Source: Aaosphaeria pasadenensis (taxonomy: Eukaryota; Ascomycota; Dothideomycetes; Pleosporales). From it: 64,000 nucleotides of DNA. This document shows, one piece after another, positions 21,247 to 30,317 of this stretch. The notes below the pieces were generated by a model. The model was not told the origin of the DNA. It made no database searches and was given only the letters and a program-made list of their open reading frames with translations. The first letter of the stretch is position 1. Each line of letters starts with the position of its first letter. The translations under genes were made by a program, and so were the position numbers. The DNA is taken from the NCBI GenBank assembly GCA_022813625.1, contig JAKLMB010000003.1:1240001-1304000 (forward strand). Direction: 5' to 3'.

Positions 21247-23379
21247 ATGCGATTTTTCAGCTTTATCGGCTTACACTCAAGCAAGTCGAACAATGAGGTA
21301 GCCATCGACGCTCCTGCCCCCGACCCCGATCCTCCTGCCATGGAATCGTCGCAGTTACCGAACGCGATGGCTCAGGACGCATCTTCACCGCTCAGCTCGA
21401 TCGCGAGCTGTGCACCCAGCATTGCACCCAGTCCCGCACCTTCGTCGGCTTCCTCAGACTCTGGTTTATCGACGTTGAGCAGGTCGCCTACACCCCCAGC
21501 ACATTTGGACCGCCTGTATCCCTCCCCTTTGGCCTCCCAGCAGTCCTCGGCCAAATCCTCGCCCGCCCCCCGAGCCATGGCTACCACTCCCCCCTCGAGT
21601 GACAATGATGGCCCGCCCCGGAAAAAGAGAAAGGTTGCCGAACCAAAACAACGCACCACAGAACGACTTGATCTGGCCAGTGCCACGGCCGATGACGCGC
21701 AATTGAAGCGACTCATGGATGTTTTGAATAAGAAGCGAAAGATTGTTGTGATTGCGGGTGCTGGCATTTCCGTCTCTGCTGGCATTCCCGACTTCCGTTC
21801 GGCTGGCGGCCTCTTCAATTCCCTTCGCAAGCAGCACAAACTCAAGTCCTCTGGTAAGGACCTCTTTGACGCGTCTGTTTACTCGGATGACACGTCCACA
21901 TCCACCTTTCACGACATGGTCCGGTCCCTGTCCCACGAGACAAAGAAGGCACAGCCCACTGCATTTCACCATCTTCTCGCGACGCTCGCCCAGGAAGGCA
22001 GGCTACTTCGCCTCTACTCCCAGAATGTCGACGGCATTGACGCATCCATCCCTCCTCTGAAAACACAGGTTCCTCTCCCAAAGAAAGGTCCTTGGCCAAA
22101 GACAGTCCAGCTGCATGGCGGACTTGACCACATGGTCTGTTCCAAATGCTCTGCACTCTCCAACTTCGATGCAGAGAAGTTCAATGGACCCACTCCTCCA
22201 GCTTGTGGCCACTGCCAAGAAAATGATGCAGTGCGTGCAGTCGCTGAAAAGCGTAGCCATGGAATTGGTCGTCTTCGACCTCGAATGGTGTTGTACAACG
22301 AACACAACCCCGACGACGAAGCTATCGGTTCATGTGTGAGTGCCGATCTTCGCACGCGCCCTGATGCCGTTATTGTCGCCGGAACCACTCTCAAGGTCCC
22401 GGGAGTGCGGCGTATCGCGCGTGAAATGTGCGCTACCGTACGCGATCGACGCGACGGCGTCGCGATCTGGATCAACAACGACCCCGAACCTCTGGGAAAG
22501 GATTTGTCGAATAGCTGGGACATCATTGTCAAGGGACCGTGTGATGACGTTGCAGAAAAGGCCAATATGCGTAAATGGGATCAGCCTCCGGTCGAGTTCA
22601 AGGTGGTCTCTGATAACGAGGTAGAGTCAAAGAAACAGCAACAGAGGGCAGATGTCATGATTCCGTCTTCCGTCGCTTGCACGCCAAAGAAGCTAGGAGC
22701 TGTCGATATGATTCAAGGACAATTAACGCCTGGCCAAAGTCCACGTATGGGACCTCATCGCGCGATCAAACTCGAAGCTGTGGATCCGCCTTCTACTCCT
22801 TCCAAGAAACAAGGTACAAAGAGGAAATCTGGAGGCGGACAGACAGCGATCTCAAAGGCTGCCAAACCGAAGGCAGTGTCGAAGCCGCAAAAGAAACGGG
22901 CCCCCAAGAGCAAAGCAAAGCAAGCGAACGAGAATCCGAAGATTACCAGCCAGTTTGCCGTTTCCAAGTCTTCCACTACGGCATTGAAGTCTTCTATTGC
23001 AGGCAAAGCCTCCAAAGCCTCAAAGCTCATCTCGTATGACCCAGCTAAGAAGGAGAACAAGCCTATCAAGGAGGTCCACGAAACTGTCTGCAGTACTTCC
23101 TTGCCGGAGCCGATGACACCAAAATCGGGGAAAGTGACTGCTTGGAAACCTACGGCGCGAGAGACTATGCTCGATCTCCCAATTGCAGATCCACGGAACA
23201 ACTCTGCTTTTCTTTTTTCACCCACGAGACCTGATGTTGAGCCCTTCACGTCGCCCGCAAAACCAACCGAGGATTGGGACGCGAATGATTCCAGACCCTC
23301 CACCGCGAGTTCGCGCAGGGATGAGATAGAACATCCGACAGGCGCTGTCCCTCATTTTACGCGAGATATACTTTGTTAG
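21247..23379 (+). CDS. HST3: NAD-dependent histone deacetylase, Hst3/Hst4-type sirtuin
   Basis: Class I sirtuin expected to remove acetyl from histone H3 Lys56 in the nucleus, protecting genome stability (family knowledge). A single exon of 710 residues. After a Pro/Ser-rich N-terminus and the nuclear localisation signal PPRKKRKV, the Sir2 core runs from about residue 150 to 440: IAGAGISVSAGIPDFRSA (NAD binding), YSQNVDGID, the catalytic His in QLHGGLDHMVC, zinc ligands CSKC and CGHC, and AGTTLKVPG. The insertion between NVDGID and the catalytic His is typical of the Hst3/Hst4 branch. The C-terminal 250 residues are Lys/Pro-rich and look disordered. The ATG at 21247 starts the longest frame; a downstream start is possible. 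Confidence 0.92.
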   Translation: MRFFSFIGLHSSKSNNEVAIDAPAPDPDPPAMESSQLPNAMAQDASSPLSSIASCAPSIAPSPAPSSASSDSGLSTLSRSPTPPAHLDRLYPSPLASQQSSAKSSPAPRAMATTPPSSDNDGPPRKKRKVAEPKQRTTERLDLASATADDAQLKRLMDVLNKKRKIVVIAGAGISVSAGIPDFRSAGGLFNSLRKQHKLKSSGKDLFDASVYSDDTSTSTFHDMVRSLSHETKKAQPTAFHHLLATLAQEGRLLRLYSQNVDGIDASIPPLKTQVPLPKKGPWPKTVQLHGGLDHMVCSKCSALSNFDAEKFNGPTPPACGHCQENDAVRAVAEKRSHGIGRLRPRMVLYNEHNPDDEAIGSCVSADLRTRPDAVIVAGTTLKVPGVRRIAREMCATVRDRRDGVAIWINNDPEPLGKDLSNSWDIIVKGPCDDVAEKANMRKWDQPPVEFKVVSDNEVESKKQQQRADVMIPSSVACTPKKLGAVDMIQGQLTPGQSPRMGPHRAIKLEAVDPPSTPSKKQGTKRKSGGGQTAISKAAKPKAVSKPQKKRAPKSKAKQANENPKITSQFAVSKSSTTALKSSIAGKASKASKLISYDPAKKENKPIKEVHETVCSTSLPEPMTPKSGKVTAWKPTARETMLDLPIADPRNNSAFLFSPTRPDVEPFTSPAKPTEDWDANDSRPSTASSRRDEIEHPTGAVPHFTRDILC

Positions 23380-23965
23380 TTTGCATTTCTAGGCGCTGTG
23401 GAATTGGTTGCAATACGCAGGAAAGTAAATATCGCAACCTCATGCATTACTGGCGTTTCTAGCCTCCTGGGACCTCGGTCCTTTACGTGGACAGGCTTTA
23501 CATTATTTTCTATTCATTTCTGTTCCAATATGTGTCTGCATAATCGACACGCCGCCCCTGATAGTTGAGACGCTACATGGGATTGAGGATGCCAGAGATG
23601 GCCTTTTAGTAGCTGTTGAAACTGCTTGTAGTCACTACCAATACACAGACTCCGGGGCCTTTTATTTAGTGTGTTGGTGAATAATTGAACCCATCTTGTG
23701 ACATGCTGAAAATCCGAAGCGGCATTTCATCGTGTGTGATGCTTGCTGGATTGTTTACAATGTACGCGTAGGTTGGAGGTTGATACGCTTTAACTCAAAT
23801 GGGAAAGTATCTTGGCATCCAATCATGAGCAGAGCTTGAACCAGGATTCAGGAACGTTCCGACAAGAAGTCAGATTTTGATAATTGTCCGTTGAGCTGAT
23901 TTGGGATACGCATTGGACTGTGGACTTTTAGAAATTCAGCTATCGTCTATCTATAGTGTGGCGTC
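23380..23965. other. intergenic: sirtuin 3' flank and PLC-X promoter
   Basis: 586 bp between two genes on the same strand. No gene or clear repeat seen. Confidence 0.55.
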
Positions 23966-25474
23966 ATGGTGCCGCCTACGTTTGCTGTTCGTAACCTCAC
24001 GTCTGCCCATATAACGATAAAGACGGTTGAAGCCTTTGAAGACCCCGATTCGAAACAATCAAGAGCCAGCGCATTTTCTTTTGCACCCATAACCACTACG
24101 TTGCCGGCTCCCACTTCAAATGCAATCGAACAGCATTCTAAGTCCTTCAATCAGAAAAATACAGACATTACCCTGTCTCCATACGACTCCTATTCGTTGG
24201 ATACTCAAAATGAGCCTGGACACGAACATGGATCCTCCGCAAAACTATCAACCATCATGTATCGATTGACTATCGAGAATGACAAAAGTGAACGTTTCCG
24301 GATCGATATAAATCCAACATACACGCAGAAATCATCACACCTTCTGACACCTCTCACGCCAAATCCATCAACCAGCCTCACTGCACTCTATCATCCAACA
24401 ACACCAAAAGCACAAGTAACCATTCACGCCAACCACCTACACGATCCAGCAACATGGATGTCGAAGCTACCATCACAGCTACCTCTATCAGCAATCAGTA
24501 TCCCCGGAACCCACAACTCCCACACCTACTACAGGGCCCTTCCATCCGTGAGATGTCAAGTCGTAGGCGTGAAAGCCCAACTCGAAAACGGCATCCGCTT
24601 CCTCGACATCCGCGTGCAACCCGTCCACGCCAGCGACCCAGACCGAAACAAGGACCTCTACCTCGTACACGGCGCCTTCCCGGTCAGCCTCACAGGACCC
24701 AAATACCTCACCCCAATCCTAACCACCTGCTACGAGTTTCTCTCCCAGCACCCCGGCGAAACGATCCTGATATCCCTGAAGCGCGAAGGCGTCGGCAGCT
24801 CCACCGACGCACACGTATCCCAGATCCTCTCCAAGCACTACATAGGCCCCAACCGCGAGAAATGGCACATCGAACCCACGATCCCGTACCTCGGGGACGT
24901 CCGCGGGAAACTCGTCCTCATCCGCCGCTTCGACCTACCGTCCTCCTCCTCAGACGACACCACACACGCTACAGCAACGACACCGCTCCCCCTCGGCCTC
25001 GACGCCACCTCCTGGCCTCACAACTCCACGCACGCACTCCACGGCCCCTTCTGCGTCCAAGACTACTGCGAGATCATGCAGCCGACACAGATCCCGGATA
25101 AACTCACACACAGCACATCGCACCTCGCGCGCTCGGCGGCCGCTACGGCATTCATCCCGGGCGTCACGACCGACGCGGCGAACCCTGTTCCTCCCGGGCC
25201 GTTGTACCTGAATTTCCTGAGCGGGAGCAATTTCTGGAACGTCGGGTGCTGGCCGGAGAAGATCGCGAAGGTGGTGAATAGGGGGGTGGAGGAGTGGGTT
25301 TGTGGGGAGATGGGGTTGGGTGAGGGTGGGGATGAGGGGGGAGTGAGGAGGAGGTTGGGGGAGGGGGATGGTGGGGCGGGCGTCGTGGTTATGGATAATG
25401 TTGGGGATGGAGGGGATTGGGATCTCGTGAGGTTGATCGTTGGGTTGAATATGGGGGTTGTGGGGAAGATGTAG
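23966..25474 (+). CDS. PI-PLC X-domain protein (bacterial-type phosphatidylinositol phospholipase C fold)
   Basis: A single exon of 502 residues. The N-terminal 160 residues look like a separate beta-rich region. The X domain starts near residue 175 with AISIPGTHNSHTYY, containing the first catalytic His, then ENGIRFLDIRVQ with metal/substrate contacts, and the second catalytic His in LYLVHGAFPVSL. The Y domain of eukaryotic PLCs is absent, as in bacterial and fungal single-domain enzymes, which cleave PI without calcium. No signal peptide is evident, so location is uncertain. Composition is odd: the coding strand is very C-rich across 24300-25100 and then abruptly G-rich over 25260-25470. 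Confidence 0.82.
   Translation: MVPPTFAVRNLTSAHITIKTVEAFEDPDSKQSRASAFSFAPITTTLPAPTSNAIEQHSKSFNQKNTDITLSPYDSYSLDTQNEPGHEHGSSAKLSTIMYRLTIENDKSERFRIDINPTYTQKSSHLLTPLTPNPSTSLTALYHPTTPKAQVTIHANHLHDPATWMSKLPSQLPLSAISIPGTHNSHTYYRALPSVRCQVVGVKAQLENGIRFLDIRVQPVHASDPDRNKDLYLVHGAFPVSLTGPKYLTPILTTCYEFLSQHPGETILISLKREGVGSSTDAHVSQILSKHYIGPNREKWHIEPTIPYLGDVRGKLVLIRRFDLPSSSSDDTTHATATTPLPLGLDATSWPHNSTHALHGPFCVQDYCEIMQPTQIPDKLTHSTSHLARSAAATAFIPGVTTDAANPVPPGPLYLNFLSGSNFWNVGCWPEKIAKVVNRGVEEWVCGEMGLGEGGDEGGVRRRLGEGDGGAGVVVMDNVGDGGDWDLVRLIVGLNMGVVGKM
25262..25400 (+). other. G-rich tract within the PLC-X coding sequence
   Basis: The coding strand carries many GGG and GGGG runs separated by one to six bases, encoding the Gly-rich stretch GLGEGGDEGGVRRRLGEGDG. 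It has the pattern of potential G-quadruplex DNA or RNA. Confidence 0.6.
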
Positions 25475-25704
25475 AGTTATGTATGTATGGTGATGCTGTG
25501 AGGTTGGTAAGAGGTCGGGGGAAGAGTTGTATATCATGAAGCATATTTCTCGGGAGTTTACATGTAGAAGGTTTTGATACATGGGAAGACATCCGCATAT
25601 ACTAACTTATGATACATTGATATAGTAACACTGTTGATAACACTCTAGTTTAACAGTATGGACACTGGAGAAGCGAAAGCAATTATCAATCACACGATGC
25701 TTGA

Positions 25705-27000
25705 CTACGCGTTCATACCAGGCATGAGGTCCGGCTTGTCGAGGATCATATCTCTGAGCAGGATCCACTGTCTCAGACCCTCCCAGTCCTCGCCCTCCTC
25801 ATCGCCACGCTTCCAGCTCTCCTTAAATCCCCACGCGCCAGCTATCTTGTCCAAAGCCGCACGCTCATCCTCGCGCACCCATCTGTCGAACAGCGGCATA
25901 CCGGGTCTCCAGACCACTCGATCGAAGTGGTCATTCGCGGTGGTCATGGCGACGAATCCCAACGTGCCTGTGCATGTTGCGTAGGTGAAGAGTCCCATGA
26001 ATGCGTACACCTTGAAGGTCCAGGGGTCGATGTATCCGGAGTAAAAGGACATTTCGTTGGCGATCATGTACAACGCCACGGGTGTTATTGTCGCTACAAT
26101 GCTGGGAGGCAGCACTTTCGTCACGAGCTTATACGATCGCCATGCTGGTGCGCAGTATGTGTAGTCGATTACGCTGAGAGCGAGAGACAGATCCTTTGCG
26201 TCGATTGCGGTGGACAATGCCTTCTCGGCGATGGGTGCTGGTACGGCTTGTTTGTAGCCTTTCGGCGATGGCGTCAAGAATTTTGGTGGGGAGGATCCAA
26301 GTTCAGGGATTGGCTTGTGGGCGTACAGGTGGAGGATCTCGGGGATGGCCTGTGGCCGGCCGATCAATTTGTGGAGGTCGACAAAGGCTTCGAGGACGCT
26401 GGGGGAGATGAAGACCTTGGGATGTTTTACGAGATCGACCGCGAGTTCGGAGATGTACTTCGGGGAAGGGAGGTTGTCGGATGCTTGTGTGCTCTTTTTC
26501 CGGCGTGCACCGCTGCTTGGGCTGTCGTCTGCATTGAGGGACAATATGGCGCCTGCCGAACTCTGGCGCAAGTTGAGTTTTGCTCGCTGGGGTTGCCCTG
26601 ATCGAATTTCGATTGCCTGTTCCGCTATGGCTTGCAGCGCATGGAAAACCTCTAGGATGACCTCTTCTCCCTCCACCTTGGGCGAATCCTTGATATAAGC
26701 GATTTGCTCTTCCACTTTTTGTAGTCTGGCATTTAGAGACACTGAATTTTCTGCTGTTCTTCGTGGATGTTCAATCTCTAGTTCCTGCTCTTGCAATTTA
26801 TGACCAGTCCAGAATTGCCTCCTCGGCGCTGTCGGGAACGCAACATTTTGCTTTGTAGATTGTGGTCGCTGGATGGAGCGTGCTTTGATGGCTACGGTAG
26901 CGATGACAGAACGTCGGTATCCTGGCTGTCGTGAAATGTAATCGCACAATTGGCAGATGGGCCGCGACGGGGCACGCATTGGGCGAATATTGGACTTCAT
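25705..27000 (-). CDS. predicted mitochondrial inner-membrane protein, function unknown
   Basis: A single exon of 431 residues from the ATG at 27000. An upstream frame extends to 27162 but would push into the verprolin promoter, and the 27000 start directly exposes a basic N-terminus (IRPMRAPSRPICQLCDYISR, then many Arg/Lys) like a mitochondrial presequence. A coiled-coil-like segment follows (LNARLQKVEEQIAYIKDSPK). The central region is conserved-looking (LIGRPQAIPEILHLYAHKPI; AIDAKDLSLALSVIDYTYCA), with alternating helices that resemble helical-repeat proteins. Two hydrophobic segments near residues 300-320 and 327-354 should cross the membrane. I do not recognise a named family; fungal proteins of this look are listed as hypothetical. 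Confidence 0.75.
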   Translation of the reverse strand: MKSNIRPMRAPSRPICQLCDYISRQPGYRRSVIATVAIKARSIQRPQSTKQNVAFPTAPRRQFWTGHKLQEQELEIEHPRRTAENSVSLNARLQKVEEQIAYIKDSPKVEGEEVILEVFHALQAIAEQAIEIRSGQPQRAKLNLRQSSAGAILSLNADDSPSSGARRKKSTQASDNLPSPKYISELAVDLVKHPKVFISPSVLEAFVDLHKLIGRPQAIPEILHLYAHKPIPELGSSPPKFLTPSPKGYKQAVPAPIAEKALSTAIDAKDLSLALSVIDYTYCAPAWRSYKLVTKVLPPSIVATITPVALYMIANEMSFYSGYIDPWTFKVYAFMGLFTYATCTGTLGFVAMTTANDHFDRVVWRPGMPLFDRWVREDERAALDKIAGAWGFKESWKRGDEEGEDWEGLRQWILLRDMILDKPDLMPGMNA

Positions 27001-27267
27001 AGTGGCGACGCAGAGTCGGTGAATGCGTTGGTCGCTCGAGGTTGAGGTTGTGACGACGCTTCTGCGTGGCTTGGGAACGCTTAGCTTGGCGTGGCATGGG
27101 CGACTCTGACCGAACGTCAAAGAAGCCGAAGTACTCCAAGTACACGACACCTCACGCACCACCGATCCGGAGCGTTGTAGGCAGCAGGACTACCTATATC
27201 GAGGACGCATTCTTCGCAGAAAGAGTCGGATTGATTATTGCGCACGACTGCGACCTCACACATCACC
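27001..27267. promoter_or_regulatory. divergent promoter region
   Basis: 267 bp separate the divergent starts of the predicted mitochondrial membrane protein and the verprolin gene. No named motif is assigned. Confidence 0.5.
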
Positions 27268-28984
27268 ATGCCTCCTCCACCTCCTCCCCCTCCGCCCATG
27301 CCGCCCATGGGTCGAGGAGCTGGAGGACCACCACCGCCCCCTCCAATGCCCGGGAAAGGAGCACCTGGAGGGAAACCAAAGAGCGGAGCCGGACGAGTAC
27401 GTTTATTTCCTTACCTCGCATCAGATCAGTGCGAACTGGAATGCGAATATCTAAAGTTGGCGTGTTTGCCAATGAGCCCAAGCTAATATGTCATAGGGTG
27501 CACTTCTTGGAGAGATTCACGGAGGAGCAAGGTTGAAAAAGGTCCAAGTCAACGATCGATCAGCGCCACAGATAGGAAAGGTATCTGATGGACCAAGCGG
27601 ACCACCGATTGGAGGCGCGCCGCCTGTACCTGGCATGGGACGGCCACCAGCTCCACCCTCAGGCCTCGCACCGCCCGCTCCTGGACGAGCAAGAAGCAAT
27701 AGCGATACAGGAGGAGGATCTTCAAGCGATGGAGCAGCTGCAATGAGTGCAGCACCACAGCTGGGAGGACTGTTTGCGGGGGGAATGCCAAAGTTGAGAA
27801 AGGCTGGAGGTGTGAACACAGGAGCGGATAGCAAGTCGCCATATCTCTCAGATCCTGAATCTTCACGAGGCTCTGCACCTCAGCTGCCACGAGGAGCTGC
27901 ACCAAAACCCCCAGGAGCACCTCCAGCGCCTCCAGGAGCGCCACCTGGAGCACCACCTGGAATACCGCCGCCTGTTCCTGGAAATCGTCCACCACCACCG
28001 AACCCATCGATCTCGGCACTACGTAACAACCTCAGGCCTTCATCAATTGCATCAACACACTCGCTGCCTGAGCTCTCAGGGAAGCCAAAGCCGCCTCCTC
28101 CAATTGGAAAGAAACCCCCTATGCCACCTCCATCATCTCGAAAACCATCTGGTCTAGCACCTGCCCCTCCAGCGTCTCCAGCCCGACCTCCACCAGTTCC
28201 CGGGGCCGCACCTCCAGCTCCACCTCCTCCACCTCCTTCTCAGGCACCTCCACCGCCTACTCGACCGCTGGCTCATTCATCAATAACTGCTCCCCCCATA
28301 CACCACCGACCAAACCCAGTCACAACGACATCAACCCCTACTCCTTCTTCTGTGCCGCCGCCACCTCCTCCACCACCGCCTCCAACAGCGTCTGCTCCTC
28401 GACTACCGCCATCTCGCTCCACACCACCACCTCCCCCACCTCCATCAGCACCTCCACCAAGGGCAGATTCCGAAGACGACGATTACGATCCATACAAGTA
28501 CAGCAATGCACCTGCGAAGCCTCCCGCAGCGCCCGCTCCGCCTCCACCCAAAGCCTCCACAAACGGCCATAGTACCTCTCTTGCTGAACAGGCGGCACGC
28601 AATGCATTTGGCCGTACACCTTCAGCGCCACCCCCTCCGCCACCAGCATCGTTGCCTCCGTCTGCACCAAGCGCGCCCGCCCCGCCCCCTCCCCCAAGTT
28701 CCTCTCCACCACCGAGCCGTACAGCAACGCAAACATCCACACGATCGATGCTGGATCCTAGCTCGTACACACTTACAAATGGCGGAGGCAGAGGCGGATC
28801 TGCCACTTCAGGGCCGGGAGCTGGGCCGGGTCACAAATCGACTTTCACCCCTGTCCATGATTTGAGATGGAGATTTCAAGACGAAGCACAGCTTCCTAAG
28901 CCCCGAGAGTTCACAGGCTCGGCAAAGAGATACAGAGCTGGAAGGGGAAGCAGTGTTCCTTTGGATTTGAGTGTCTATGAATAA
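27268..28984 (+). CDS. VRP1: verprolin/WIP-family actin regulator
   Basis: Binds monomeric actin and the yeast WASP (Las17) to drive Arp2/3-dependent actin patches in endocytosis. Exons 27268-27396 and 27497-28984 (100-nt intron) encode 538 residues. The start MPPPPPPPPPMPPMG is polyproline for profilin or SH3 binding. The WH2 actin-binding motif spans the junction: GALLGEIHGGARLKKVQVND followed by RSAPQIG. A long Pro/Ala/Ser region with many PPPPP blocks follows, and the C-terminus has the WASP-binding segment WRFQDEAQLPKPREF and the KRYRAGRGSS tail. Both ends are conserved in WIP proteins, so the model is well supported despite low complexity between them. Confidence 0.93.
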
Positions 28985-29331
28985 GTGATCTAGTTTGCAT
29001 TCATATCAAGGCACGAGAGTTAGTGTCCGAGGCAGGGGCACGATGTAGACAGGTTGGAGCCATCATGGACGGCGTTTTGTGATGAACATGAGACGTGCAA
29101 GATGCTGTTATGAACTTTGCACAATTTGACTTGGCCACTGCATAGATATTCATGTATATCGTTCTTAAAAGGCTGGTATTTGAGGAAGCTATGGTATACC
29201 AATAAATTGGATTTCAAAGCAACTATAATAGGCTTGACAGCTTCTGCTATACTGCGCCATGTGCGATGACTGCTTATGCACATGATCCCCCCATGGCCTG
29301 TTCGTCAGAGCATGCCTTACGAATTAGCTTT
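28985..29331. other. intergenic: VRP1 3' flank
   Basis: 347 bp between VRP1 and the small minus-strand frame at 29332. No feature seen. Confidence 0.5.
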
Positions 29332-29571
29332 TCATTTATCTGAAGCCGGTAGATGAAAGGCCTTTCTATGTTGTGCTATTCCGTCTCTAGCTTTGCGCTC
29401 ATCCGGTTGCCTTGATTGTCTGTTTCGGGATTCCAGGACGTCCAATTCGGGTTCATCCAGTTCGAGGGGCGGCCTACTGATATAATTCTGTATAGAGCCA
29501 AGAATGAAATCTGTCTCACTGCTCTCAGCGCGATCGTTTAGGTTCTTCGGGCCAGATGATGTTGCAGACAT
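29332..29571 (-). CDS. small hypothetical protein (79 aa)
   Basis: ATG-initiated frame with A at -3 (AACATG), beginning MSATSSGPKNLNDRAESSET and ending with HLPASDK. It is charged and hydrophilic and has no Cys, signal or membrane segment. It begins 44 bp past the stop of the Tma17-like gene on the same strand. It could be a separate short gene or chance. I recognise no family. Confidence 0.3.
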   Translation of the reverse strand: MSATSSGPKNLNDRAESSETDFILGSIQNYISRPPLELDEPELDVLESRNRQSRQPDERKARDGIAQHRKAFHLPASDK

Positions 29572-29615
29572 GTTTTACGTTGCCCTCATAAGGTATAATC
29601 CAAAGCCTGGGGCAC

Positions 29616-30020
29616 TCATAGGAATACGCCCTCTTCCCCTGGCTCTTCTGAGGTACCATTCTGCTCCCCGCTGGCTCGAGTAGTGGGTGATGAGCCATCT
29701 CCCCCGTTCTGGCCAGCATCCGCCGTCGTGTTCGCCTTCTCGGGCTCAAAAGGTAGACCACGCACTTCGACAATCTCCCTCTTCACTAATTCGATCCGCT
29801 CTTCCATTCTCTTGATCACCTCCTTGTTTTCCATGAGTGCTTCATAGCAGTCCTTGTCATCCTCCTCTCGCACGTACTTCTCAAGTTCGGTGTTCGAAAG
29901 CTCGAGGTGGGCTATTGAATTGCGGATCTCTTGGACTTTGGCGTGTAGGGCTGATACTGGGAGGTCATTGAGGGCGGAGGCGAACCGGGCGGCCGATATT
30001 GGTACGGATTCGGCAGACAT
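29616..30020 (-). CDS. TMA17: Tma17/Adc17-like proteasome assembly chaperone
   Basis: A single exon of 134 residues. The core is ALNDLPVSALHAKVQEIRNS followed by IAHLELSNTELEKYV and a second helix with NKEVIKRMEERIELVKREI, giving two amphipathic helices that can form a hairpin. This matches my recollection of Tma17 (Adc17), a stress-induced chaperone for base assembly of the 26S proteasome; the phrases NSIAHLE and the IxRMEERI helix are the main basis. The C-terminal 40 residues are Gly/Glu/Thr-rich and likely disordered. It is divergent from the rhomboid gene across 297 bp. Confidence 0.65.
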   Translation of the reverse strand: MSAESVPISAARFASALNDLPVSALHAKVQEIRNSIAHLELSNTELEKYVREEDDKDCYEALMENKEVIKRMEERIELVKREIVEVRGLPFEPEKANTTADAGQNGGDGSSPTTRASGEQNGTSEEPGEEGVFL

Positions 30021-30317
30021 TGTGTATTGTAAGGCAGTTATTGTGTTTATTTAGACCTTCGGTTCGATCTATTCCGCGACCTCAAAGTTGACGCTCGACT
30101 TGTCTTGGTTATAAGGTGTATTATAGTACAAATCAATCATTAGTTCATGGCGGGGATGTCTAAGAGCTCCGATATGGTCTGTGCGATGCACGCCAAATCT
30201 TTGTAGACGAAAGTTAATTGATCTATGTCATCCGATCATCGATCGCCAATCACTCATGTAATGTACTCATAGTTTCTTCTTCTTTTGTATATTGTCGCTA
30301 TCGACATTGTCACTGCG

